A stretch of 64,000 nucleotides of DNA, from positions 163,328-227,327 of the forward strand of contig VXBA01006142.1 in the NCBI GenBank assembly GCA_013399895.1, given 5' to 3'. The position numbers were made by a program, and so were the translations under genes. This DNA comes from Serilophus lunatus. Its lineage: Eukaryota; Chordata; Aves; Passeriformes; Eurylaimidae. Below, piece after piece: positions 37,631 through 50,103 of the stretch; the stretch's first letter is position 1, and each line of letters starts with the position of its first letter. Under the pieces are notes generated by a model that searched no databases, was not told where the DNA came from, and saw only the letters and a program-made list of their open reading frames with translations.

Positions 37631-40182
37631 TACTTCCTCACAGGTAGACATAATTTCCAAAGTTGTCCTCTTGAGTCATCTAACCATCACTTTTATGGAC
37701 TAGAGTTGATCACTGAGATATCTTCACTTCTCTGAGGATAATAACTTTTACTTACTCACTTGCTGTACTGAGTTGCCACCATAGTGTGCAATCTGTATTA
37801 GAGATTATGTGGAAGTTTATCTGGAACTGTGATTATTGAAGAAATGAATTTTCTAACAGATCTAACAGATGGAGTTATGTTTTAGAATATTTAAAGGCAC
37901 TAAATCAGCACATGATTTAGCATTCTCTTCAAGTGTATCCATTCTGGATAGAAAGTAGTACCTACACACATTGTAGAAAGAAAGAGAAAATTATATGTAT
38001 TAAAAGCACGTGCTTTTAAGCAGCTGGATATGATTGCTCCATATCAAGACAGGATTACCAGCTATAGAATTCTGGTCCAAGTATAAAGAGCTTGTGAAGA
38101 GACTACAGAAGAATTTTGCAAGCTGATGCTCTCTCCTACCTTTTCTTACTGGTAAAATGATATGTAGTACATCCCTTTTCCGTAAACCATCCCATTACAT
38201 TATGCTGTTGTACTCTGTTAAGCAAGTGTTTCAAACTCTAATTAAACATCTTTGTTAAATCAAGGTCACTGTCTGTAAGCACCACCTACTGTTATGAGCT
38301 GCTATTAGAGAAGGTCACAGTTGCTTGCATAACAACTTATTGTTATCCAATTACTATTGAGTTTTTATCCTGGTCCATTCAATTCTGTGTTATCCATAGC
38401 TGTACTCTTTATTGACTGAAAATCAGCTATGGATCGGTTCATTCTTTCGATTCATAAAATATTCTTTAATTGCACTGCTGATATTAATTGGACCATCCGT
38501 GTGAGGATCAAGGGGAGTCGAAGTTTGCTATGCTTCTGATAATGCTTTAACTTGAGAAAACATCTATAACGTTACTCTCTTTTCCTGCCCATAAACCAGG
38601 GCACAAGACAACACTAAAGGGAAAAATGTGAATGAGTGATGGACAGGGAAAAATTTGCCTGTACCATGCTGATGTTCAGCAGTGCAAGTGCATAACTCTG
38701 CAGTGCCACTCTATGCTTGACGATTTTGGTGTTTTTAACGAGTGTTGTTAGTTGTCAGTGGAGGTCTGCAGATTTACTTAGAAAAAGACAGCTTCCGCTT
38801 AAAGAGCTCTAGGAACGTTGTTACTAAGGGAGTTACTTATGTTGCAGAGCTTAAATAATTCTGGTCAATTATCTTTGTATAGAAAACTCGTAGATGTCGC
38901 TCCAGCAAATAGTTTATCTGACCTAACAATCAACAAATACCACACTAAATAAAAGGCTGTTTGAATAAACATCTCAAGATCATGAGACAGGCCTATGTGG
39001 TACGTTGTTTATGACACAGGTGTGTTGAAGCCACTGAAATGTTGCTGTTAGAAATTTGCAGCTGAGATAACACCCTCTTTGGCACTTACCACAGCAGTTA
39101 TTCTTGATTCCTATATAATAAAGATAGTTTGAAAGTTTGATTTGCCTATAAGCAGCTTAACTACTTTGCCAATTGTAATAGTTATTGTTATTGTCACAGC
39201 AAAGATGATTTTTCCTTATTATTGCCACTGTATATACATATCTTAGTCCTTCAAGGGAAAATCCAGCTGATGGGACCACAGGAAAATACTGGTTGACAAC
39301 GACAAGGGCAAAACTTCTGGACTTCCTCAGTTGTCACACATCGACATTGTTTTTCTAATATAATGGAATAATACTTAACAAAACTCCTGCTGAGGATTTG
39401 TCTGATCACTAGTTTATAATCAATGAACTGTTCTACAGGAAGAAAACTAAGCTGTTCGGGAGACTAATAATGCATGATGGAACCTTTGATATTGCTTTAA
39501 ATAGGGCCTCCTTCTGCCAGGACAAAATCTATCTAAACAGTATGAAAGAGCTGCTGAGCTTGGCTGAGGTTATCATCAGAAAGCTTTCAAAGTTCTCAAA
39601 ATACAAAGAAAAGACTGAACAACTTAGACACTTCTTTATTCCTGGTACAGGTTCTAATGAAACTATCAAAGCACTTGGGATCAGCACAGAAGGGGCAGCA
39701 GTTATTCTATTTATGTTTTGATAAAAAAACAGGTTCTAGTCTAATCCTTTATCACTAGCAATTTTTAAAAAAGGAATGGGATATAACACCCTGCTCCATA
39801 TCAGTATCCCCCACTTTTAACCTCTGCTATTTTAACCCAGGATGTGGAACAACAATCAAATTTGGAGCAATTTTTTTCAACAGTTTTTTTTAGCATTTTA
39901 AGTTGCTACTTCAGTTTGTATCAAACCTGATGGAAGGCTTGTGTGCTTGAAATTCCGCCTGTTTGGCAGCAACATTATCTTGTATAGCAAAAAAAAATAA
40001 TTTAAAAATAAAACTAAAAATTACTACCTCTTCAACAGTTATAGAGGCTGGAATATGATCTATTTTGTTGAATTCCTCCAGATACTCTGTAGCTGAGCAC
40101 AATAACCTGTGTGTCAGCTCAAGTACACAGTATTTGGTCTAACACTGAAAGGCATCTGATGTTCTTGAGACCACAGGAACTC
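37631..40182. other. AT-rich intergenic DNA, candidate conserved non-coding stretch
   Basis: No gene or transposon is recognised. A 20-bp perfect palindrome lies at 38000-38019 and a 9-bp tandem duplication at about 37853-37870. From about 38180 to 39230 the sequence lacks simple repeats and transposon motifs and is rich in AATTA and TAAT words, as many vertebrate enhancers are. This is a compositional impression only. Confidence 0.45.
38000..38019. promoter_or_regulatory. 20-bp perfect palindrome centred on a CACGTG E-box
   Basis: TTAAAAGCACGTGCTTTTAA is exactly self-complementary. Its centre CACGTG is the class-B E-box bound by bHLH factors such as MYC/MAX, USF and CLOCK/BMAL1. Binding is not shown by the sequence and no promoter is recognised nearby. 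Confidence 0.5.
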
Positions 40183-40250
40183 AGGAATGTTGAACTCAAT
40201 GATCTTAGCGGTCTTTTACAGCCCAAATAATTCTATAAGTCTGAGATTTC
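40183..40250 (+). mobile_element. Old CR1 LINE 3'-end fragment
   Basis: TTGAACTCAATGATCTTAG, then GGTCTTTTACAGCCCAAAT and ATTCTATAAGTCTGAG resemble the terminal 60 bp of CR1 (TTGGACTYRATGATC ... GGTCTTTTCCAACC ... ATTCTATGATTC). Divergence is high and the orientation is plus. Confidence 0.65.
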
Positions 40251-40254
40251 TTTG

Positions 40255-40500
40255 GAGCTTGTTCCAGTGATTTATTTCATAGTTGTTAAGAAATGGTGTT
40301 TTATTTCCTGCTTAATTTTCTTGACTTCAGTTCTCAGCTCCTGTTTTTTTTTATGCCTCTTTTAGATTAGAAAGCCCTTATGTTTTCTCCCCGTGAAGGT
40401 ACTTACATGCTGTAATCAACTCACCTCTCAATCCTTTTGATAAACTGCACAGATTGAGCTCTCTAAGTCATGGCAAGGGTTGAGAGTGCTGCTGAAGAAT
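40255..40500 (-). mobile_element. Possible ancient CR1-like fragment
   Basis: TCACCTCTCAATCCTTTTGA and TAAACTGCACAGATTGAGCTC resemble the reverse complement of an old CR1 ORF2 3' region (the stretch near the usual LFSLEKRRL peptide). Only isolated words match, so this is a weak call. Confidence 0.4.
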
Positions 40501-41783
40501 CACAAAAATCAAGAATACAAGCCTGTGGTAGTAAAAGATTACTAATTAATGCCACTAGAAGCAGACAATTCTTTGTGAGTGACTGAGCCTCACAAACAAT
40601 TTTCAGCTGCTGAGTTCAATAATGCTGACGAAAAAAACAGTAAGCCAGTTATCTATAATTATGCATATACTTATGAAGACAGTGGATGTCACTTCTTCAT
40701 TTAAGTGAGTTATATAAAGGAAGGATATTTAGTAAAAAGAATGAGAATTAGAAGTTCTACAGTGTCATTATTCCCTTTTTTTAGATTGAAATACTTGTTT
40801 CTGTCTTAGCATTTCCTCTTTTCCTTCATTGTTTTAATGCTGCTTTCTGATAAGACCAAACTGGATGACATAATTTCTAGGTAGAAATTGTAGGTATCAA
40901 GCACCTCCTTGAAATCACCTCCTCTCAGTTTCCTTGCAAGCTAACTGTGAATATATTTGTAATTGAAAGATTGTTCAGCTTTTCATGATTCTTCACCTCT
41001 GAAAAAAGTTTGGCAGCAAGACATACAAGGCCACATTTACACAGGAACAAATATGCTTCTTTCACTGCTTCAAAAGCAATGTATTGTGTCTGATTTTATT
41101 TCTACAGTAATCAGCAAACTAGCCTTAAGATATCCTTCATCACGAGCAAATCCTAGAGGATTTTTTTTCAATTGTAGTCTGAAATCAAGACTGAGTTATT
41201 TCCCTAAGTTTTGGCTTCATAGCTGTCTTAAAGGAGAAACTAATTCACACATGGACAATCTGGCAAAGTCTTTTTAATTAATGGTTGTGGAAACACAAAG
41301 TCAGTTTTGAACCTGTGTGTTGCATTGTTCTCTTCTCCATGTTGAACATATTCATGCAGAGTCTGTGGTATGGGTGTATTTATTCCCTTTTTCTAATGAG
41401 TTCACAGAGTTGAAACATGCAATGTTACTAGACTCCTATATGGAAGATTTTTTTTTCACTACAGTCCACTGTAATCTCCTGTCAGCAACAAACTCTTCAT
41501 TGTCAGCATTATCAAACCTGATAGCACCTGAAGCAGGGGAAGAACAAAATCTGAATGAAATGGCTTCAAATTCATCTTTAGCAATGTCTGTTCCTCCCCA
41601 CACTTGGTATTTCAGGCTTGCTTGTGACAAGGTTGCCAATAATTTTGGAAATACCTTCAAAGCAGAAACTTTTGAATGAGTGAACTGCTTCAGTGCAGAT
41701 CAAAATCTTCACACAGTTTCATTCTGTCTTCATGTGTGAAAATGGCATGAAGCAAAATGCCAGGCAGGATTACAATATCAAGC
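40501..41783. other. Intergenic DNA, no gene recognised
   Basis: Two plus-strand open frames of 104 and 120 codons occur at 40963-41277 and 41317-41679. Neither shows a signal peptide, domain or composition I recognise, and no convincing splice or promoter context was found. I do not call them genes. Confidence 0.5.
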
Positions 41784-42130
41784 TGTGGTGGTGATGTAAG
41801 TTATGTGGCTGCCCTTCGGAGGGCTAGGAAGAGAGTGAGAATACTTTCTGGTTTGTTACTAAGATCTAATTCAAACCAGAATTAGGGTCAATAATGATTG
41901 TGATGATTAATTATAAATAATTAATTTTATTCTCAAATGGTATGTTCGGAGAGGATGCAGATGTCATCCTATTTTAATTTTCTGCATTAAATAAGCTAGA
42001 GGGGCTATTGTGAGGCAGCTTCTCACCCTCTGAGCAGGATGCAGCTGAAGTCACAGCCTGGACCTGACACTAATATGATATTGTGAGGGTGTTTTTCTCT
42101 ACACACAAAACCTCTCTCAACAGACCAGCA
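41784..42130 (-). mobile_element. Doubtful LTR remnant
   Basis: The stretch begins TGTGGTGGTGATGTAAG, a terminus like the other LTRs here. It has AATAAA on the minus strand (TTTATTCTC near 41927) about 140 bp from that end, followed by GC-richer sequence with decayed CpG positions (TATGTTCGGAGAGGATGC). This is the layout of an LTR 3' half in minus orientation. The distal end is not defined and no target-site duplication was found, so the call is tentative. Confidence 0.4.
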
Positions 42131-45100
42131 CTGCATCCATCCCTCTCTTAGGTGGACAACTCAACATATGCTATTATATTTTTTGTACTTTTTTATAAGA
42201 CAGACAGGTCAATTTAGTAAGTGCTTGCTACTTTCTGCAGTTTTATTTTGGTATCTTGGCTAAAATTTCAGCTGATGGACTCCTGTGATTAAATAAGAAA
42301 CTTAATTCTTCGCATTTTTCTTCTATTTTTCCAAGTATACACGTATAACATTGTGACTGCATCATCAATAAACTGTTTCTGGTTTTCAGTCTGCAGGGAA
42401 GTATGAATATGTGAGCAGAGTGCACTCTAAAGATACAAATGCTGCACACAAGTAAATAAAAATTGTATATATTATTATTAAAAGAAATTTCCATGACTAG
42501 TGAAATATTATTCTTTTGTAGCTGGTTCTATGATTTCTCAACATTTGGGATTACCTTATTTGATGCTATAATAATTTCTATTTGAAGAAAATGTTGGGTC
42601 TTTTATGAAGCATGACACTCTGTTTCCATTCTTTGTTACAGTCTTTTGAATTTTCTCAGTGTTTCTTGAGTAGTATAAGGAATACATTCAGGGCCTTCTA
42701 ATTCAATGAGAAGCTAAAATAATTATTTTTACCCCACAAAAAAATCTATTCAGTTCACTTTCTTGATGTTTTGAGATTTCTTCTTTTATCTATCATGTTG
42801 ATATTCTACATGTAGTTTGGAATACTCTGGGGAGTCTTTACCCCTTCAAATCACTATTTGAAACAATGGGGCTGTGTGTCCTGTTCCTAAACTGAATTGC
42901 AGTGTATGTGTAAATACAATAAGAATAGTTCTAAGTTATGACATACATGTTTAATTTTCCCTTAAAGAAAAATATTTCATGATAGTCAAGAAGACAGAGA
43001 AGGGAATTTAGGGGGGAAAAAAAGAAAATGGAAAAAGAAAAAGAAGATATCTTTGTGAGAAATTGTTTAACCTTGTTCTAGAAAGTATGATGTGATGCTG
43101 AATTTATTGATGTAGTAAAACAGTGTTTTACTTGCATGCTTGGAAATGGAAGAGGGAGCAGGTTAACAGAACAAATTGGGAGGATCATGTCTGTCTGCTT
43201 TCTTGTCTGTTTGGTGCGTGTTAGTTAAAAAAGACATAGCGTTTGATCTGGAGAAGTGCTTTTCTCAGGCACCCAGATAAATGGTTTCTGACATGAACAA
43301 TTTAGCAGGACACAATTCCCCGGAGGAAGGAAGTACATTTTATATTTTCCTTCATTTTTAGGGTAGGAAGAAACATGAAGCTGAGCATTAAGCCAGTAGA
43401 GTCTTCTAGTGGGAAGCAGGAGAGAGTGAGAAGCCATGGGCTGTGAGCAGCAGTGGCAGGAAAAGCCTACAAGTGATGCAGTGGAAAGCAAGTTTTAAGT
43501 AGACATCCAAATGTGCCAGGGACAGGTGAAAATTGACATCTGAGAAAGATCCTCAGACTTTAATACAGATGAAAAGGTCAGCCAACAAACTGTGGTTTCT
43601 TTATGCACAGTCACAAGGGTTCTACAGTATATAATTACTCTCCAGAGAAGTCTGGGCCAAAAACAGTTAATGCCAAGGCAGTAGAGTCCAGGTAACAATC
43701 GACTTCATTAAATTTTCCAAAAAGATTGATTTTGAAATACAGGTTTTCTTATCTTTTATTGCATTTGTTGTCACTTGTCTACAGGATTTATAACTTCTCC
43801 CACATGTCAACCTCAGTTAAAACCCTACCTTGCTTAATATCTGGGTTAACAAGTTCTGCTTCTCATATCTTGCTGGAAGCTATGCACAACTTGCCAATGA
43901 GATTTGTAGGTTGTAAATGAGAATTTTAGAATATTCAAGTTTTGTCCCCACAGTACCACTATGAGGCAAAGATAGGTTTCATTCACTTTTGAGATTGATT
44001 CACGTTATACAGGAAGTTTATGGTTTACCTTCTATTTTTGAGGGCTAGGCACCAGAATGTTCACAGCAAGAAACTCCATATACTGCAGTACAAGTTCTCT
44101 TATATCCAAGTCTCTGTTTTTTTCTTACTGGTCCAGTCTGCGCTTTTGCCAACTACTAGATATGGGGCTGCATCTTTGTTTCTTGTCAGGCATATGGTCT
44201 AGGCTGTGGAGGGTGAATTGTGTCTTATTCACTTGCAAACTTATTTAGGAGAATGAGTTGGAATGGTGAAATCTAAGCTGGTGATAAAAGGAGTTTCTGC
44301 AGATGCCTCGCCATGTGGTTACAAAAGTATGACCTGGACTCTGTTTTCTTTTTTGTCTTTTTATAGGTGGCTACTTTGAGAAGTGGTATGAAATTTGGCA
44401 GAAGATTAACAAACACAAAGATGCCACTTTCACATCGTTTAAAATGTTTCTGTCATTTTTCAGCCTTGTTGTAGAGCTATAAAGAAACACAAGGATTTAA
44501 ATATTCATTTAGGAGGATTTTCTATTGCATGCATTTTGTATTAATTTTATCAGTGTGAAAAGGAATCCAAAAACATGAACAAAACATAGAGAATGAATAT
44601 AGTGCTGGGACAGTAAATGTACACAAGTATGTGAGCTCTGCTGGTATTGATTTTATGCAATATGAAGGTAAACCTTAACACAAGACAAATCTGGATACAT
44701 CAGGAACTGAGAACTTCTCATGGTCTGAACTTTAGATCTGTAATTTACTGCACTTGTTCAAATTGACTCCTTGTGAGCAGAACCTACTGCTAATTCTTGT
44801 CTACACTGGATAACATCCCCACTGAATACTGCAGCAGCTGGCACCTCTGGAAGTGCTGTGTGAAATCTTCACATTTATAGATCTTTGTAGAAGAAGCTAC
44901 AATTTACAGAAGTTTACAGAGCCTTGCTAAGCAAGCAGAAGTGTTTGTACACATAATGAGTTCCAAGTCCAGTAAATACTACTGTTTGACTCAGCTTTAT
45001 GCTCCTATAACATACACACTTTTCTTCAAAACTTAAAGCATTATATAGAAAACCCAGGAATGAAGTGAGTAAATAAATAGATCATGTTATCATGTCAAAA

Positions 45101-45810
45101 GGCATAATAAACCCATTACACCTCATATTTCTCTCATGATTTCCAGTGATCTTTAGCAGTGGGAAAAGTTCTGTTTGCAGAACAGAATGACAGGTAGTAA
45201 TCAAACACTGTGGAATGGCCAAGAAAATTTTGGGATTTATATTATGTCACTGTCATTCAAAGAAACATGTGCCCTGCATAATCCAAGGCAAAGGGCCTGA
45301 ACAAGGGAATAATGCTCCAGCTGCTTTAGTTTTGCTTAAAATGGTCAGCCTACCTTGATATCTATGCTTACCTGTCAATAACTGTCTAGGATATTTTTTT
45401 GGCTGCTAAAGTTCTGGGCATTTAGTTTGTTTACATTTGATGTATGGGTGAGAGCTTTTTTTCCCCTAATATTTCCTTGTAAAGTGATATGGCTCAGGAA
45501 AGCGTGATGAAGGGGCTGTGAAAGATACAGAAGAATTATCATTTGAGGCAGGCTCAGGGTTTATTGACAAATGCTATATTTCAAGTGTATAACATGCAAT
45601 CTTCACTAAAATGCTGTTGTCTTATGTACCTAAATGACTTGCAAGTATTACGCAGCTGGAAGTAGTTGTTGCTATAGAAGCATTGGAGCTGCTGACAGAG
45701 CTGGCAGCAATAACTGCCGCAACAGCAGAAGGTTATCTTATGGTGTTTGGGAATAAGAATTTGCATTTTATATCTTATTGCTTCTCTTTACATTGGGAGA
45801 GCATGGCTAG

Positions 45811-45852
45811 AAAAGGAAAAGGAGAGAAAAGGAAAGAGAAAGGAAGGAAAGG
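45811..45852. repeat. Purine-rich A/G tract
   Basis: About 40 bp contain only A and G in irregular AAAAGG / GAGAAAAGG units. Confidence 0.85.
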
Positions 45853-48800
45853 TTTATTTAGTACTTTTGGATTTGCAAATTTTTTCTGAACTCATCTCAG
45901 GTGGCTTAAATTAGATGAATCTGTGAAATGAAGATAGGGTGATGTTCAAAAAGGTTTTGTTTTCTTTAGACGTGTTTACAAATAGCTGCTAAATAATTAG
46001 GAAAAAAATTGAAAGTCCTACAGTCCCAACAGAAACTGTGAGGTCCTGTAGCTGTGGTGGGACTCTGGTGGAAAATGGAAGAAGTCTCTACAGCAATATA
46101 ACCTTCAGTCATAAAGGTCAAGAACTTGAATATAAAAATCACTCTTTAGTTTGTAGTCCTATGCCATGATTGTTTCAAAAATAACGTCTTGTATGTGGGA
46201 GATATTAGTCTTCAACAACTTTAGACACTCTTCTTCAAGAGAGGAATACTTGCATATCAGCAGGGATGGATGGGAACAGTATTCTACAGGAGCAAATAAG
46301 ATCCTGTGTTTCCACTCCAGACTCCAAGAAACAGTCCCAGGAAGCCATGCTGCTGTCCCACAGCATGTGAAGCAGGAAGGCGCTCTCCTTTCCCACATTA
46401 TAATTATTGTCTTTACTTCCTGGCTGTCACTCTTCTACAGTGCTGCATTCTGTCAAGAGCCTCTCCACTTCACCTCCCTGGCCCATATCTTCAGGATAGA
46501 CTTCCGCCCAGCCTGCTGAGGTAAGCAGGTTCCCTGTGTGTCAATGCTCTCACTTTTTTCTTTCCATAGGATGTGAGCAAGAGGGCAGCGGGAAGAACTT
46601 CCTTATCTCCTGCTATTCAGACCTGAAGGACTTTTCCCTACTTCTCTCCTGTACAATTGAGGAGGAGCCTCAGCCTGAGAGAAGTCTGTGTGGACACTTA
46701 GTTCTAGGGCACTGAACACAGAAGAAAGCAATGAGCATTTACCAGGAGTACTGAGGAATTCACACTTCTGCAGATTAGATCTTTTCCTAATTTCTGATTT
46801 AACAATAATGTTTGAGAAGATCCCAAATGCTATGCACTTGCTCCTCATTAGTTTCAAACTGTGAAGCATTAATGCCAGTCAGAATTTCATGCCTTTTTTT
46901 TTTTTTTTTCTTTTCAATTGTGACCATAATGTGAGGATGGAGATACTGTGAATATAATGTCTGAATAAAAACCTATCCAGAACAACAGCCTCAGTGTAAG
47001 CTCAGGGTAAACAGGTAGTGATCATTCTGTTGTATGTTCTCCATGTTTCAAGCCATTTGTGGCTCACAAAGTTTTTAAGCAAGAGGTGATGGTTTTGCAT
47101 TTAGTATCCCTGGACTGAGTATTCTTCCATGATGTTCTTCACACGATTTCCAAACCCATGTAGGTGTTTGAATCCACAATGCTCCAAGCAGGTCCAAGGC
47201 TTCAGTAGGTGCTAATGGACAAAATAGTGACCACTGTTTGTCCGAGCCCACTGACAACAGGGAGGCATTTAATTTGTGCCTCCCAGTTTTTGTGGCAGAA
47301 GAGATGAAAATTCTGCAAGTCATGTCTGTGGCGAACTTGATAGCAAAGATCAAGCAAAAGATAATGATCTGAGGGGTTTTTGTGGTGAAAGAGAATTTGA
47401 TACTTGTTTGTATCTTAACTGTGTATATACTGTGTATATCTGAACCGTATATACCCAAATTGTGATGGATTTTCCCATTAAAAGATAACCTTGTGGGTGG
47501 CTCCAAATATACCCCTGTCTTTCAGAACAACTTAATCTTGTATCCAGACAAATATTGCCACACAGAGTTCTATATAGACAACAAGTTAAACCTACCAAAG
47601 TTTGCCAAATTCTTCCATCCATGACCTAAATAAGCTTAGTCTAGAGAAGTGTTTTAAGGTATCTTATTTTCATTCTGTGAGTGGCTTGCAAGACTCAAAT
47701 GACAGCATTTTACCTTTTAGAGATATATCTTTTTTTTTTTTTTTTCTATTTGGACTTGCCTAAACAAGGATTCATTATTACTAATGAGATTTCCTTTTTG
47801 TTTAGTGTCATTAAATAAACTTACATGGATAGCAACAAAAAAATGGAGCCAGAAGGAGCCATGCTATTCTAGTGGAGGATATCGCTAATGTAAATAGACT
47901 ACTTGAAAGTATATTCCTTTTTCTAAACTATTAGAAACACTATAAGAATCTCACATATTATCCTATGAAGTTAACACAATGCCTAGGAAAAGAATGAATT
48001 TGTTTAAAAAAGGCAATTGTTGAAGCAGAAAAAAATCCTTATACATAATAATAAAAATGGAGCCTGTAAGTGAATAGTACACAGCTCATTAGAATGAATA
48101 AACTCCCAAGGTCCCTGAAGGTAAAATACAATAGAATGTAGCCTATTTACAACTCCATTAAATGAATAAAACTTTTGGATATTAAAGCAAATCATATTTC
48201 ATAACACAGTGAATTATTTTAAATTACTTGGTTTTTACTATTTAATGTTATTATTATATAAGCTGCATTTTCCACTCTATTCTCTCTTTAAGAAATCATA
48301 TTTTTCTAAATGTGGTCTACTAAGGAGTGTATTTAAAAAATGAAGCACCAAGCAGTATTGAGATTTCTTTATTGTTTATTGGACATATAAATATTTGGTG
48401 ATGTATTTAAGGTATAAAGTTTCTGTGTAGTATGCAGTAGTTATTTACAGCCGTCATGTGAAAAGTATTTTAAAGTTATGCATAGAAGATGTTGGAAAAC
48501 AGTGTGCTATGTGGAAAAATACTGACATACCAATATGCCAACACTCAGCTGAATGTCTATGATTTTACAAGGTGATGTCTTTTTAACATTTATCTTGGAC
48601 CACTTTCTTTAGCCTCATTTACAAATTATCAGCATATACAGAGGATTTAGAAGAGGAGATGAGTCAAAGACAAAGAACAACATTTTCATTTGAAGTCAGG
48701 TGAAGCAGGAAATGAATTTTTTGGCTGACTTAGAGCATGGAAGAAAGAGTTTCTTCATGTCCATCATATATTAAGAAAGCATGACCCTTGCTGAAAGTGA

Positions 48801-50009
48801 AGTGCTTGGTTAATCAGTAGTTGGTGCCCAGTTCAGAATTCTTATTTCTACAGCATTGTTGACAAGATCACCACAAAATAGCTGAGGCTTTTCTTTAGTG
48901 CTGCCAGTCAGAAATGATGAAAAATGTTTAAAGGCACAGCTCCCACTGACAGACGGATGAGCAGTGCAAGGTAAGAGAGCAAGTAACAGGCCCTTTGTTT
49001 GACATATCTCCCCCAGCTGATGTACAGTATCGAATATAGACCATACCAAATGAAGGGTGTATTTGCTGCTCATTTGATTTGCAGCTCAGACTAGTGTACA
49101 TTTGAGGAGACTGTTCTATGTAAGCAAGAACCCTGTGCTGTGTGGTCAAACAGGTGCTGAGAGTTCAGTTCTGCTGTTCTCCTTGAAGACAGGCAATGTT
49201 CCAGCTACATTTGGCTATCAACACAGGAGACAACCTGAAGCTGAGATGCATAGGAGTAGCACACTTAGTATTTTTGGGATATTTCATGGCATTTACATTC
49301 TTGTATTCTAGCTTGTTTGACTTCTTTTGTTTGTCTCTGAATAGTTCAGACTTACACAAAGAGGATTTGGATTAAGAAACACACATTGTGAGGCTGGGAA
49401 TGGTTTTGGGAATCATTCTGAGTGTCCATATATGCTGACTGGGCAAGAGCATTCTTTAGTAATTCTGAAAAATTTTCACTGTGCTTCGACCTTTCCCTTT
49501 TAATATTATTGAAGTCAAGTCATTTGCAGCTTGAATTACTTCAAAAAGCTCACCCTGTGTTATGACCTTAAACAAACAAAAGAATCATTTTCACCTAACC
49601 CAGGTGGAGCTGAACACCCCAGCAATGGTCACAAATGTGTTTGTGTTGTGTCAAAGAATAGAGGATTTTCACTTAACGTTTTTTAGATAGTATTAAAGAC
49701 ACTTTATCTTCAAAGTCTTATCTTACACAGTTACAGTTACTTTAAACACTGTTTCTTTCTTTCTGATGTAAATAACAGTGATCTTGAGATGAAAATTAGG
49801 ACAATTTCTATTAATTGTCTGTGCTTGGCTTTCCTATGTGCATTCCTTGGTTTTGGTTTATGACAGCTTATGGTCATTGATTTCTACATTTTCTGTCCCA
49901 GCTACTTCACATGCTGTTGTAGGTAAGAGGTTCGAATGAACAGTATGACACAAGACAGAATTTAGAGGAGATCTAGTTTTAAAATGGGAGAAAGTTATGG
50001 TTTGAATGT

Positions 50010-50103
50010 GTAGGTTTTACGTGCACAGCTGTGCATATTGTATATTAAAATGTAAACTCTACATTTTAATGCACAATATGTTTCCACACTGTGTACATAC
50101 CTA
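50010..50103. repeat. Long imperfect palindrome able to fold into one hairpin
   Basis: The inner arms CATATTGTATATTAAAATGT (from 50034) and ACATTTTAATGCACAATATG (ending at 50080) pair over 21 positions with one wobble and one mismatch around a 5-nt loop (50055-50059). Outside them, TAGGT at the left (50011-50015) and ACCTA at the right (50099-50103) pair again. In between, GTGCACAGCTGTG faces CACACTGTGTAC with a bulge. The whole fold is about 94 nt, the size of a microRNA precursor or a small palindromic transposon. I recognise no known mature microRNA in it. Confidence 0.7.

Noticed and set aside
41317..41679. A 120-codon plus-strand open frame
   Set aside because: A minus-strand frame of 74 codons overlaps it, there is no recognisable motif, and its composition is not distinct from its flanks.
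46166..46525. A 117-codon open frame ending four bases before a GAG|GTAAGC donor-like sequence
   Set aside because: No recognisable domain, no convincing acceptor upstream, and no partner exon found. A single donor-like hexamer is expected often by chance.
47075..47506. A 143-codon minus-strand open frame
   Set aside because: No known domain or signal sequence and no promoter or splice context. This length is within chance expectation for 64 kb in six frames.
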